From assembly GCA_016718825.1 (NCBI GenBank), contig JADKCL010000005.1, positions 124,001 to 188,000 of the forward strand: DNA of 64,000 nt, in the 5' to 3' direction. The translations under genes were made by a program, and so were the position numbers. The DNA comes from Bacteroidota bacterium (lineage in GTDB: Bacteria; Bacteroidota; Bacteroidia; J057; JADKCL01). Shown in pieces: positions 8,220 through 17,204 of the stretch. Under the pieces are notes generated by a model. It ran no database searches, was not told where the DNA came from, and was given only the letters and a program-made list of their open reading frames with translations. Each line of letters starts with the position of its first letter. Position 1 is the first letter of the stretch.

Positions 8220-9367
8220 TCATTCCCCTCGCAACTTCCCAACACCCTTCTCCACTTCGGCCACAGCCAATTCCATCTCCTCCATCGTGCTAAACCGCCC
8301 CCAGCTGAACCGAATCGACGCATAAGCCGCTTGATTGGCCACGCCCATGGCCTTCAAGACATGCGAGGGTTCCATCAAGGCCGAGGTGCAAGCACTCCCC
8401 GTCGAAATCGCAATGCCGGGCATGGCGTTGATCAGGGCTTCCGCTTCCACGCCCTCGAAGCTCACATTCAGCGTATTGACCAGGCGCTCGGTCTCGTGGC
8501 CGTTGCGTTTTGTGCCTGGGATCCGGAGAATGGCCGCTTCGAAGTATTCCCTTATATCTGCGAGGTGATAATGGTTTTTTACGAGTTCCGTTTGGGCGAT
8601 TGCGCAGGCTTTGCCGAACCCGACGATGGCGGGGACGTTGAGGGTGCCGCTGCGCATCGCGCGCTCGTGTCCGCCTCCGTGCATCTGCGCCGCGAGCGCC
8701 ACCCGCGGATTGCGCCTGCGCACGTACAAGGCGCCCACGCCCTTGGGCCCGTGCAACTTGTGCGCGCTCATGGCGAGCAGATCGATCCCGAGCGCATTCA
8801 CATCGACATTGACCTTGCCGACGGCTTGGGTCGCATCGCTCATCAGCAGGCAACCCTTGCGGTGCACGATCTCCGAAATCGCTGCCATCGGTTGAAGGAC
8901 GCCGGTTTCGTTGTTGGCCATCATGACCGAGACCAAGACGGTCTGCGGAGTGATCGCCGCTTCCAATTCGGAGAGATCGATCAAGCCATCGCCGTCCACA
9001 CCTATATATGTAACGCGGCGGCCGGTTTTTTCCAGCCATTTGCAGGTGTCGAGCACGGCTTTGTGTTCGGTAGCGACAGTCACGATGTGGTCGCCCTTGG
9101 TCGCATAGGCTTCGGCAACGCCTTTGAGGGCGAGATTGTCGGCTTCGGTGGCGCCGCTTGTGAAGACAATTTCTTCGGGCGTGGCCCCGATCAGGCTCGC
9201 GACTTGTTCGCGGGCGATTTTGACCGCTTCGGCGGCTTGCCATCCATAGCTATGTGTGCTGCTCGCCGCATTCCCGTACATCCCCTTCAAAAACGGCAAC
9301 ATGGCCTCCAATACCCGATCGTCGAGGGCAGTGGTTGCATTGTTGTCGAGGTAGATGGGGTTTTCAT
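8220..9367 (-). CDS. iscS: cysteine desulfurase (IscS/NifS type) with an apparent 1-base frameshift at its start
   Basis: A PLP enzyme that removes sulfur from cysteine for Fe-S cluster and thiocofactor assembly. Motifs seen are FTSGATEADNLAL, ATEHKAVLD, the PLP lysine in SAHKLHGPKGVG, and the active cysteine in STGSACTSALMEPSH. The intact frame from a TTG at 9311 misses the conserved IYLDNNATT start. That sequence is present upstream in frame, but no ATG, GTG or TTG precedes it before an in-frame TAG. Adding one A to the four-A run (T run at 9361-9364) puts the ATG at 9367 in frame and gives MKNPIYLDNNATTALDD. Either a sequencing error or a real lesion explains this. The product would be about 381 residues. 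Confidence 0.9.
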
Positions 9368-9380
9368 GTGCGATTGGACG

Positions 9381-9438
9381 TAATTTTATCCCGTTGTAGG
9401 GACAGGTCGCGACCTGTCCCTACAACGGGATAAAATTA
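9381..9438. repeat. 58-bp perfect palindrome (REP/MITE-like element)
   Basis: Two 29-base arms match perfectly with no loop, centred on GGTCGCGACC at 9405-9414. On RNA it would form a very strong hairpin. It lies just upstream of the cysteine desulfurase start and downstream of purS. The GGGACAGGTCGCGACC core resembles palindromic repeats that I recall as scattered in many bacterial genomes, so a mobilised intergenic element is likely. That identity is inferred. Confidence 0.8.
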
Positions 9439-9470
9439 AATGGTGATTTCGTAATGCTTTGTGAGTCAAA

Positions 9471-9725
9471 CTAGTTCAACTGTACCAATTCAAACTCGTA
9501 GCTTTCCATGATCAGGTTGGCCAGGAGTTTTTTGCAGGCCTCATCGACCTTGGCTTCGGCGTCTTTTTTGGTTTTGGCTTCGATCTCCAAGGAGATGCGC
9601 TTGCCGACGCGGAGGTTGGCAACGGTGTCAAAACCCATGTTTTTCAGTCCATGTTGCGTGGCTTTGCCTTGTGGGTCCAGCAATTCGGGACGGGGCATGA
9701 TGTGGATATTGGCCTGGAATTTCAT
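9471..9725 (-). CDS. purS: phosphoribosylformylglycinamidine synthase subunit PurS
   Basis: An 84-residue protein with the PurS fold signature: FQANIHIMPRPELLDPQG at the start, a GLKNMGF turn, VGKRISLEIEA, then a long helix and LIMESYEFEL. PurS dimers couple ammonia channelling between PurQ and PurL in purine synthesis. The partner genes purL and purQ are not in this window. Its ATG overlaps the pssA stop by four bases, so it is translationally coupled to pssA, an unexpected partner. Confidence 0.85.
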   Translation of the reverse strand: MKFQANIHIMPRPELLDPQGKATQHGLKNMGFDTVANLRVGKRISLEIEAKTKKDAEAKVDEACKKLLANLIMESYEFELVQLN

Positions 9726-10606
9726 GCTTTCTTATGTATCCGTGTATCGATGAATGAAAAAAGGAAGTACAAAACGATGATCAGGGGGATGGCCCTGAAC
9801 CACAAAATCGCCAGCAAAGTTACAGAAATCAGGATCAACACATACCGTGGCCAATTGCCTTTCCACGTATAATCCTTGAATTTCATCGCCAGCAACGGGA
9901 TTTCCGTGACGAGCAGGATGGAGAAAATGAGGGTGAGGGCGGCGAGGACCCAAGGGTTGTAGAGCCATTGAAGGATTGGCAAGGTCATTTGCACGACTGC
10001 CGAAGCATGTTCGAAATATCCTCTTGAGGTCCAATCCTCACTAAAATAATAAGATCCGACTCCTCGGCTGTCAAGGCCAAAAACGAGGAAGATCGACAAG
10101 AAGAACAACGCATTTGCCGGTGTGGGAAGGCCGAGAAATCCGTAAGATTGGCGGGTATCAACGTTGAACTTGGCAAGGCGGTAGGCGGAAAATAGCGGGA
10201 TAAGCAAGCCACAATACGGGAGTATGGCTGCCCACGCATTCAAAGTGAGTGTAGTCCAGCCCTTAGCATGTGGCAGAGATGCGACCAGGACTTCCACCTT
10301 CAAGATCGTGTACACCATCAACCCAGGCAACACCCCGAAGCTTACCAAATCGGATAAGGAATCAAGTTCCTTGCCGACAGCCGAAGTTGATTTCAAGGCC
10401 CGCGCCACAAACCCATCTGCAAAGTCAAATGCCATTGCTCCCACCATCAACAAGCCAATCGTTGCGTAGGGGACCTCGCGCAACATGTCACGATCCATCA
10501 GCAACACAATCGCCACCAACCCACAGGCCAGGTTCCCTAGGGTCAGCAGATTCGGAATTGCATTCCTAATTCGCTGCATAAAGGCCGTATTTGAGGATGT
10601 AGTCAT
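9722..10606 (-). CDS. pssA: CDP-diacylglycerol--serine O-phosphatidyltransferase
   Basis: A 294-residue membrane enzyme making phosphatidylserine, the precursor of phosphatidylethanolamine. The CDP-alcohol phosphotransferase motif DGx2ARx8Gx3Dx3D is complete: DGFVARAL, then VGKELDSLSD. About eight hydrophobic segments follow the pattern of bacterial PssA. The start at 10606 has a purine-rich GGAGAAA upstream but overlaps nadD by 41 bases; an ATG at 10579 (MQRIRNAIPNLLTLGN) begins closer to the conserved region and is a good alternative. It is part of a tightly packed minus-strand run nadD-pssA-purS. Confidence 0.92.
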   Translation of the reverse strand: MTTSSNTAFMQRIRNAIPNLLTLGNLACGLVAIVLLMDRDMLREVPYATIGLLMVGAMAFDFADGFVARALKSTSAVGKELDSLSDLVSFGVLPGLMVYTILKVEVLVASLPHAKGWTTLTLNAWAAILPYCGLLIPLFSAYRLAKFNVDTRQSYGFLGLPTPANALFFLSIFLVFGLDSRGVGSYYFSEDWTSRGYFEHASAVVQMTLPILQWLYNPWVLAALTLIFSILLVTEIPLLAMKFKDYTWKGNWPRYVLILISVTLLAILWFRAIPLIIVLYFLFSFIDTRIHKKA

Positions 10607-11144
10607 AGACTTTCTCCGTCACGATGTACCGTACCGACTTACGCTCGGCCAAAAGTTCGCGGACGCGGGTCGCCGAGATGTCGAGGTAGGGAAAGCTGAA
10701 TTTCCGCACCTGCGGATAACGGTCAAATCCCGAACCGTCGGAACCCGTTCGCGGATAGACCCAAATCGGATAATGGTGCAAAATCTCCTCGTATTCCTTC
10801 CATTTGTGCAAATGATCGAGGTTGTCTTCGCCCATGATCAACGAAAACGTATAGCCGGGATGCAATTCCTTGAGTTTCCGCAGGGTGTCAATGGTGTAAC
10901 TCGGCTTGGGCAGGCTGAATTCGAAGTTGGAGGCCTGAATCTTGTCATTGTTTCCCAGCGCGATCTCCACCATCTGCAGGCGGTCGTGCTCGTTGATGAG
11001 ATTCGCCTTGTTTTTCAGCGGATTGTGGGGCGAAACGACAAACCAAACCCGATCCAAGTCCGTCTCGTTGAGGGCTGACTCGGCGATGATCAGGTGCCCG
11101 ACATGCACGGGGTTGAAGCTGCCAAAAAAGAGTCCGACTTTCAT
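10566..11144 (-). CDS. nadD: nicotinate-nucleotide adenylyltransferase
   Basis: A 192-residue nucleotidyltransferase that adenylylates nicotinate mononucleotide, the penultimate step to NAD. Motifs are GLFFGSFNPVHVGHLIIAE at the N-terminus, VVSPHNPLK, DTLRKLKE, and the C-terminal DISATRVRELL. It starts one base downstream of the yicC stop and overlaps pssA. With nbaC and kmo in the same window, three genes of de novo NAD synthesis are present, although scattered. Confidence 0.95.
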   Translation of the reverse strand: MKVGLFFGSFNPVHVGHLIIAESALNETDLDRVWFVVSPHNPLKNKANLINEHDRLQMVEIALGNNDKIQASNFEFSLPKPSYTIDTLRKLKELHPGYTFSLIMGEDNLDHLHKWKEYEEILHHYPIWVYPRTGSDGSGFDRYPQVRKFSFPYLDISATRVRELLAERKSVRYIVTEKVYDYILKYGLYAAN

Positions 11145-12020
11145 TTAGACAATGTTCAGAACTTGCTCCTTGATCCGCTCCAAGTCCTCTTTCATCTGCA
11201 CGACCAACACTTGGATCGTGGCATCGTTGGCCTTGGAACCGATCGTATTGATCTCGCGGCCCATTTCCTGGGAAATGAAGCCCAATTTTTTGCCGTTGCT
11301 CACAGGTTCGTTGAGCGCCTGCGTGAAGTAATTGATGTGCTGCTCCAAGCGCACCATTTCTTCGTTGATATCAAGCTTCTCCAGATAAAAAATCAGTTCC
11401 TGCTCGAATCGGTCGGCGTTGTTGCCCACTTTTTCCTTGATATCGGCCAAGACGGATTCGACCCGGTTGCGCATGGCTTCGTAACGGCTCGGGAGAATGG
11501 CACCCACTTCAGCAAGCAGACGACCGATGTTTTCATTGCGCAAGCGCAAATCCTCAGCCAATGCTGCGCCCTCGCTGCCGCGGCTTTCATTGAGCAGGTG
11601 GATGGCTTCACGGAAGCATTGCTCGATCATGTTCCATTCCTCGGGATCGCCATCGGCACTTTCCGGCGTCATAGCGTCGGGCAGCGTAAGGATATACTCC
11701 AAAGAAACGCCGGCAGACAGGCCCAAATCGGCGCGCAATTTTTCCAAATCGCGGGCATAAGCCTGAATCAAGGGCCGGTTCAGCCGCAACTTGTGTTTGT
11801 CAGGGTTCAGGATCTCAATCGAAAGGTTGATGTTCACCTTCCCGCGCTCGAGGGCGGCCGTGAGCATGTTGCGAATGAGCAATTCCTCCTGCATATAGGA
11901 GCGCGGCAACTTCATGTTGATCTCCATGAACTTGCTGTTCAGGGATTTGAGTTCTACGCTGACCTTGTAATTGTCAGAGCTGAGGCTTGCCGCCCCGTAG
12001 CCCGTCATCGATTGAATCAT
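11145..12020 (-). CDS. yicC: YicC-family endoribonuclease-like protein
   Basis: A 291-residue YicC/YloC family member. It begins MIQSMTGYGAAS, the invariant family start, and ends with KLGFISQEMGREINTIGSKA followed by a coiled-coil helix ending at VKDE-like charges. Escherichia coli YicC is reported to be a ribonuclease; the family is broadly conserved. The ATG at 12020 was selected because the frame upstream crosses repeat sequence and would break the family start. The stop codon is directly followed by nadD. Confidence 0.88.
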   Translation of the reverse strand: MIQSMTGYGAASLSSDNYKVSVELKSLNSKFMEINMKLPRSYMQEELLIRNMLTAALERGKVNINLSIEILNPDKHKLRLNRPLIQAYARDLEKLRADLGLSAGVSLEYILTLPDAMTPESADGDPEEWNMIEQCFREAIHLLNESRGSEGAALAEDLRLRNENIGRLLAEVGAILPSRYEAMRNRVESVLADIKEKVGNNADRFEQELIFYLEKLDINEEMVRLEQHINYFTQALNEPVSNGKKLGFISQEMGREINTIGSKANDATIQVLVVQMKEDLERIKEQVLNIV

Positions 12021-12053
12021 GCTTTTGATATTCGTAGGGCGAAGGTACGAATA

Positions 12054-12206
12054 AGAAGTTAGCAGTGAGTAGTTGGCAATTAGCAGTTTCGTATTTCTGA
12101 GTCCCGGATTGGCCTTTTTGAAATTTTTGCAACCAAAAGAGGCGTCGTAGGCATACCCGCACAAAGCAAGCCCCAACTGCTAACTGCTACTTTCTAACTG
12201 CTAATT
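12054..12206. repeat. paired 7-bp-period arrays (TAACTGC type) flanking an 80-base spacer
   Basis: The left arm at 12054-12090 reads AGTTAGC-AGTGAGT-AGTTGGC-AATTAGC. The right arm at 12173-12206 reads CAACTGC-TAACTGC-TACTTTC-TAACTGC. They are inverted relative to each other. The right arm includes the stop codon of the 12201 gene. No gene is visible in the spacer. Confidence 0.65.
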
Positions 12207-12569
12207 AAATCCGAGCGGCGGAATGACGATCTTTTCTTTGACTTCGTCGCGTTTGTAGTTGAGTTGGTAGGCGTAGGTTTCGCCGGGGTTGAATTTGGAG
12301 GCTTTGAGGACGATTTTGTTTTTGCCGAAGGTGTCTGCGTACTGATTTTGCCAGATTTTTTGACCGCCTTCGTTGAAGAGCCTGATTTCCACCATGCCCG
12401 AATAGGGGATCTCGTAGGAAATGATCAGGTAGGAACCCTGAACTTCGGCGCCTTTGAGATCCAGCTTCGCCTCCACCACGTGCGTACCATGATTGACCGA
12501 CTGCGCCTGGAGCGCGGTCGAGCAAAAAAGTACAGCCAAAACGGCGAGGATGTAGGTGGCGACTTTCAA
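12201..12569 (-). CDS. small secreted beta-sandwich protein, paralogue of 5292-5645
   Basis: I place the start at TTG 12569 because it gives a standard signal peptide (about 22 residues, cleavage after ALQA). Starts further upstream add about 50 residues with no conserved character. The mature domain has ISYEIPYSGMVEIRLFN, IWQNQY and a late YAYQLNYKRDE, matching the 5292 product. The fold is probably Ig/FlgD-like. Function unknown. The gene lies upstream of yicC on the same strand and ends inside a heptamer array. Confidence 0.65.
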   Translation of the reverse strand: MKVATYILAVLAVLFCSTALQAQSVNHGTHVVEAKLDLKGAEVQGSYLIISYEIPYSGMVEIRLFNEGGQKIWQNQYADTFGKNKIVLKASKFNPGETYAYQLNYKRDEVKEKIVIPPLGFN

Positions 12570-12743
12570 AATCAATTCCGAATTCCCCGCTGGGTCGTTC
12601 AGCGGAGCATTAACGCTCGAAATTACAAAGACTTTGCCAAAAAAATTCCACCGACTACGGATGCGGTGCAGGAATGACTGAGATAATTTCCACATTCCTA
12701 TTAGTTTTGATCCCAAGAAGCACGTTACAATTTTTCATTTCCC

Positions 12744-15700
12744 ATGCAGAGCGCATTCCGAAGTTTTTGTCTGGTCCTTTTGCTCCTTTGTTTCGCAATT
12801 GTCAGAATATCAGCCCAATCGACAATTCCTGCGATGGGAATTCGCGACAATACTCCCTCGCTGCACGCGTTTTTGCATGCCAATATCGTGCGTGGGCCAG
12901 GCGATATTCTAATGGATGCAGCCTTGGTCATCCGCGACGGGAATGTGGATAACGTGGGGATAAACATTTCGGTGCCAAAGGGTGCGGTCGTTCACGACCT
13001 GCGGGGAGCGTGGATTTTTCCGGGCTTCATTGACGCCTATTCAACCCTTGGCATCGAGAAATCCAAACGCGAAAACGAACCCTACGGTGCTCCGCCGCAA
13101 TATCTCAGCAAATCCAACGGCCCTTGGGGCTGGAACGATGCCGTCAAACCTCAGTTCGTGGCAGCAGAGGTACTCAATCCGGACAAAAAGGCAGTCGCCG
13201 AATTGCGCAGCCTCGGATTTACCACCTTACATGTGGTGCCCAACGATGGGATCTTTCGCGGAACATCTGCGCTCATCAATCTCGGAGACGAAGGTTTGCG
13301 TCAAGAAATGGTGCAATCCGAAGTCGCTACCTGCCTTTCGTTTGACAAAGGTTCGTCCACGCAGAGTTATCCCTCCTCGCTGATGGGCAGCATTGCCTTG
13401 ATCCGGCAAACGCTCATCGATGCCGCATGGTACGCCAAGGTGGCCGCCGAACGCAAACAACGGCCGATTTTGCCCCAAATTGAAACCAATCTCAGCCTTG
13501 AGGCGCTCAATCGGCAAATAGCCGCCAAAATGCCCGTCTTCTTCGAATGCGGCGATTGGCAGGGCATCGCCCGCGCCCAAAAAATCGCATCCGAATTTGG
13601 TTTGCAGCTCATTTTCAAAACCGATGGCAGCGCCTATCAGCGGATGGACATGCCTTATATCAAGAGCAATCCGCTCATTGTTTCGCTCAATTTTCCGGAG
13701 GCCTTTGATGTCAAGGATCCTGCCGATGCGCGAGAGGTGCCCTTGCGCCGCCTCCTGCATTGGGAAGGCGCACCGACCAATCCGGCAGTTTTGGAGAAGG
13801 CAGGCGCACGCTTTGCGTTGACAACAAGTGACTTGAAAAAGTCTGCGGACTTTTGGCCGATGTTGCAGAAAGCCTTGCGTCACGGACTGAGTTCTGAGGC
13901 TGCTTTGGCGGCACTTACCACGACGCCGGCCGCGATTTTAGGACTCGAAAAGCGCCTTGGAACCTTGGAGCCCGGCAAATTCGCCAATTTTTTCATCGCG
14001 GAGGACGATGTTTTTGCCAAAGAGCGTGTCACCATCTATGAATCTTGGGTTGGTGGCCGCCGCTACGTCGTGCAAGAAATGCCGATGTGGGACCCGCGCG
14101 GGCAATATGAGCTCAAAGCGGGCAATGACGTGCAGCGTTTGCTCATTCATGGAAGATTGGCGCAACCCAAGGCGAGTTTGGTCATCGGCAAGGATACCAT
14201 TGACGGGACGGTGAAGCTGGAAAACTACAATGTCGCACTGATTCTGCCCATCAGGAAAGGAAATCCGAATCCTCAATACCGTCTTTATGGAATCGGAAAT
14301 AGCGACCGGATGCAGGGTGAAGGTGTTGCATTGGACGGCGCCCGGTTGACTTGGGGAGCCACACTTGTTGGCCAAATGCCTACCAAGACCGATACCACCG
14401 GGCAGCTGAAACGCGTGGATCTTGTTGATTTTGCCAAGCCGACATTACCATTTGGTCCATTCGGGAATGCCAAAATTCCTGAGCAAAAAACTTGGCTGAT
14501 TAAGAATGTGACGGTTTGGACCAATTCGGCGCAAGGAAAACTGGAAAATGCCGAAGTCTTGATCGCCGCGGGAAAAGTCCAATCGGTCGGGCAGAATTTG
14601 TTGCAGCCGCCGGGCGCGGTCGTGATCGATGGCAAAGGAATGCACATTACCCCTGGCATGATCGATGAGCACAGCCATATTGCCATTGCCGGCGACGTCA
14701 ACGAAGGCAGCAACAGCAATACCGCCGAGGTACGCATCGGCGACGTGATCAATTCCGATGATGTCAATATCTATCGACAGCTTTCGGGTGGAGTGACGAC
14801 TTCGCAGCTCCTCCACGGCTCAGCCAACGCCATCGGCGGACAAAGTGCCATCATCAAACTGCGTTGGGGAGCGATGCCCGAAGACATGAAATTTCAGGCG
14901 GCACCGGGATTCATCAAATTCGCGCTCGGCGAAAACGTCAAGCAAAGCAATTGGGGGCAGCAGTTTACCGTTCGGTACCCGCAGACGCGCTTGGGCGTCG
15001 AGCAATTTGTCCGCGACGCCTTTACTGCAGCGCTCGATTACCGAAAGCATCAAGATGAAATCGCAAAAGGCATCGGCAATCGGCTTCCGTTGCGCCGCGA
15101 CCTGCAGATGGAAACGCTGCTGGAAATCTTGGATGCAAAAAGATTCATCACTTGTCACAGTTACGTGCAAAGCGAGATTCTCATGCTGATGCGCTTGGCC
15201 GAATCCATTGGATTCAAAATCAACACCTTCACCCACGTGCTCGAGGGTTACAAGGTGGCGGAACAACTCAAGGCCCATGGTGCCAATGCCTCGACTTTCA
15301 GTGATTGGTGGGCCTACAAATACGAAGTGATCGATGCCATCCCGCACAACGCCAACCTTTTGCAGCGTGTCGGCGTCAACGTTTGCATCAACAGCGACGA
15401 CGCCGAAATGGGGCGCCGCCTCAATCAGGAGGCTGCAAAGTCGGTCATGTATGGCGGCATGAGCGAGGAGGATGCGTTGAAAATGGTAACGCTCAATCCG
15501 GCCAAGGCCTTGCACATCGATGCCTATGTCGGCAGCATCGAACCTGGAAAAGACGCCGATTTGGTTCTCTGGAGCGACCATCCACTGTCGGTATATGCCA
15601 TGGCACAAAAGACATTCATCGATGGGCGCCTTTATTTTGACCGCGAAACGGATGCTGCCGCGCAGCGCCTCGTTGCCTCAGAGCGTCAGCGCCTGATCCA

Positions 15701-15797
15701 GAAAATGATCGAAAGCCCCGACAAGGACAAAAAGAAATTCGAAGGCAAAAACGGCCCTCAAATCCATCACTGCGAATCTTATGGCCATGAAGAATAA
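12744..15797 (+). CDS. secreted double amidohydrolase-domain protein
   Basis: A 1017-residue protein with a signal peptide (residues 1-24) and two amidohydrolase-like halves. The N-terminal half has the composite-domain strand and WIFPGFIDAYSTLG, where the usual His-x-His metal site is missing. The C-terminal half (from about residue 580) has GMHITPGMIDEHSHIA with the HxH at about 642-644, CHSYVQSE, NTFTHVLEGYK and INSDDAEMG, giving a full set of metal ligands resembling imidazolonepropionase-like hydrolases. So one half looks catalytic and the other degenerate. The substrate is unknown. The next gene overlaps its end by 17 bases and resembles the degenerate half. Confidence 0.85.
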   Translation: MQSAFRSFCLVLLLLCFAIVRISAQSTIPAMGIRDNTPSLHAFLHANIVRGPGDILMDAALVIRDGNVDNVGINISVPKGAVVHDLRGAWIFPGFIDAYSTLGIEKSKRENEPYGAPPQYLSKSNGPWGWNDAVKPQFVAAEVLNPDKKAVAELRSLGFTTLHVVPNDGIFRGTSALINLGDEGLRQEMVQSEVATCLSFDKGSSTQSYPSSLMGSIALIRQTLIDAAWYAKVAAERKQRPILPQIETNLSLEALNRQIAAKMPVFFECGDWQGIARAQKIASEFGLQLIFKTDGSAYQRMDMPYIKSNPLIVSLNFPEAFDVKDPADAREVPLRRLLHWEGAPTNPAVLEKAGARFALTTSDLKKSADFWPMLQKALRHGLSSEAALAALTTTPAAILGLEKRLGTLEPGKFANFFIAEDDVFAKERVTIYESWVGGRRYVVQEMPMWDPRGQYELKAGNDVQRLLIHGRLAQPKASLVIGKDTIDGTVKLENYNVALILPIRKGNPNPQYRLYGIGNSDRMQGEGVALDGARLTWGATLVGQMPTKTDTTGQLKRVDLVDFAKPTLPFGPFGNAKIPEQKTWLIKNVTVWTNSAQGKLENAEVLIAAGKVQSVGQNLLQPPGAVVIDGKGMHITPGMIDEHSHIAIAGDVNEGSNSNTAEVRIGDVINSDDVNIYRQLSGGVTTSQLLHGSANAIGGQSAIIKLRWGAMPEDMKFQAAPGFIKFALGENVKQSNWGQQFTVRYPQTRLGVEQFVRDAFTAALDYRKHQDEIAKGIGNRLPLRRDLQMETLLEILDAKRFITCHSYVQSEILMLMRLAESIGFKINTFTHVLEGYKVAEQLKAHGANASTFSDWWAYKYEVIDAIPHNANLLQRVGVNVCINSDDAEMGRRLNQEAAKSVMYGGMSEEDALKMVTLNPAKALHIDAYVGSIEPGKDADLVLWSDHPLSVYAMAQKTFIDGRLYFDRETDAAAQRLVASERQRLIQKMIESPDKDKKKFEGKNGPQIHHCESYGHEE

Positions 15798-17130
15798 TCA
15801 AATTATGAAACGCGTATTCAGGACGGGGACTGCTTCACGCCTGCGGCGTGCCCTCACGCTCGCCCTCACTCTCACCCTCCCACTCACACTGTTCTCCCAG
15901 GAGGTTCCGAAGCCTGCGCCTGCGCACAAGGGCCATTTGCTGCTGGAGAATGCGACCATTCACGTGGGCAACGGCACGGTGATCGCTCAGGGAAATATCC
16001 TGATTACCGATGACAAAATCGTCGCCGTTGGTGTGACGGATTTGCTGCCGCAAGACCTGCAGCGTGTGGACCTCAAAGGGAAACATGTTTACCCAGGCTT
16101 GATTGCGCCAGTTACACAGTTGGGCCTTTCCGAAATCGAGGCAGTTCGCTCGACCAATGACCGTTCGGAAATCGGGGCAGTCAATCCCAACATCCGGGCC
16201 ATCATCGGCTTCAATACCGATTCGCGTGTCGCCACCACGGTGCGCTCCAACGGCGTTTTGCTCGCGCAGGTCACGCCCGACGGAGATCTGCTCAAAGGGC
16301 AGAGTTCGGTGGTGCAATTGGATGCCTGGAGCTGGGAAGACGCTGCTTATCAGACGGATGATGCGATGCATTTGGGTTGGCCTTCGCAACAGATTTCCAA
16401 TTCGCCGTATGCGCCACCGCGTGAGGAACAGGAGAAACGGCTCAAGGACCGCATGAGCGAAATCGAAGGAGCGATGCGCGATGCCCGTGCCTATGCCGAG
16501 ACAAAGGCGGCCGGAAAATTGCTGAAAACCGACCTCCGCTGGGAGGCAATGCTGCCGGTGATCGATGGCACCAAGGCCCTCTGGATCGAAGCCAATACCG
16601 AAAAGGACATTCGCACGGCCATCGAATTTTCCCTCCGTCACAAGATCAGAATGGTGCTCGTCGGCGGGGCGGATGCATGGTTGCTCAGCGACCTCCTGCG
16701 TCAACATCAAATTCCGGTGGTGTTGCAAAAGGCGCAGCGCCTGCCCCGCACCGAAGACGATCCCATCGACCAACCCTTCCGTGCGCCCATGATCCTGCAC
16801 AACGCAGGTCTGCTCACATGCCTGAGCATGGACAACTTCTGGAATTACCGCAACCTGCCCTTCCAAGCAGGTCAAGCTGCAGCCGCAGGATTGGACAAGG
16901 AAGTCGCCTTGCAATTGGTGACGCTCAACGCAGCCAAAATCCTTGGAATCGACAAACGCACCGGCAGCATCGAGGTTGGTAAGGATGCCAACTTGGTGGT
17001 CTCCGCAGGCGACTTGCTCGACATGCGCACAAGCAAAGTGGAATTGGCATTCATCCAAGGACGCCAAATTGACCTCAACAACAAGCAAAAAGATCTCAAT
17101 GCGCGGTATTTGGAGCGCTACACACGGTAG
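15781..17130 (+). CDS. secreted amidohydrolase-like protein lacking metal ligands
   Basis: A 449-residue protein. Its N-terminus contains a Leu/Thr repeat (ALTLALTLTLPLTLF) serving as a signal peptide, encoded by a near-repetitive CTCAC stretch. An amidohydrolase composite domain follows (LLLENATIHVGNGT, then GKHVYPGLIAPVTQLG). The position that should read PGFIDxHxH is PGLIAPVTQ, and no HxH is present. The C-terminal LVTLNAAKILGIDKRTGSIEVGK end of the family is intact. It overlaps the preceding gene, and the two probably form a complex in the periplasm; this is inference. Confidence 0.82.
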   Translation: MAMKNNQIMKRVFRTGTASRLRRALTLALTLTLPLTLFSQEVPKPAPAHKGHLLLENATIHVGNGTVIAQGNILITDDKIVAVGVTDLLPQDLQRVDLKGKHVYPGLIAPVTQLGLSEIEAVRSTNDRSEIGAVNPNIRAIIGFNTDSRVATTVRSNGVLLAQVTPDGDLLKGQSSVVQLDAWSWEDAAYQTDDAMHLGWPSQQISNSPYAPPREEQEKRLKDRMSEIEGAMRDARAYAETKAAGKLLKTDLRWEAMLPVIDGTKALWIEANTEKDIRTAIEFSLRHKIRMVLVGGADAWLLSDLLRQHQIPVVLQKAQRLPRTEDDPIDQPFRAPMILHNAGLLTCLSMDNFWNYRNLPFQAGQAAAAGLDKEVALQLVTLNAAKILGIDKRTGSIEVGKDANLVVSAGDLLDMRTSKVELAFIQGRQIDLNNKQKDLNARYLERYTR

Positions 17131-17176
17131 GTGATAGTAGTTTAGACTGCTGAATTCCGTGGGGGCTGATTTTGTT

Positions 17177-17204
17177 GAGAGTGGAGAGTGGAAAGTTGAG
17201 AGTT
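17177..17204. repeat. short 7-bp-period array (GAGAGTG type)
   Basis: Four consecutive heptamers GAGAGTG-GAGAGTG-GAAAGTT-GAGAGTT lie 46 bases after the amidohydrolase stop. Unlike the other arrays, no pairing arm is evident. Confidence 0.6.

Noticed and set aside
8202..9383. Long plus-strand open frame opposite the cysteine desulfurase gene
   Set aside because: It mirrors the real gene on the other strand and has no family-like motifs, no ribosome site and an atypical residue composition.
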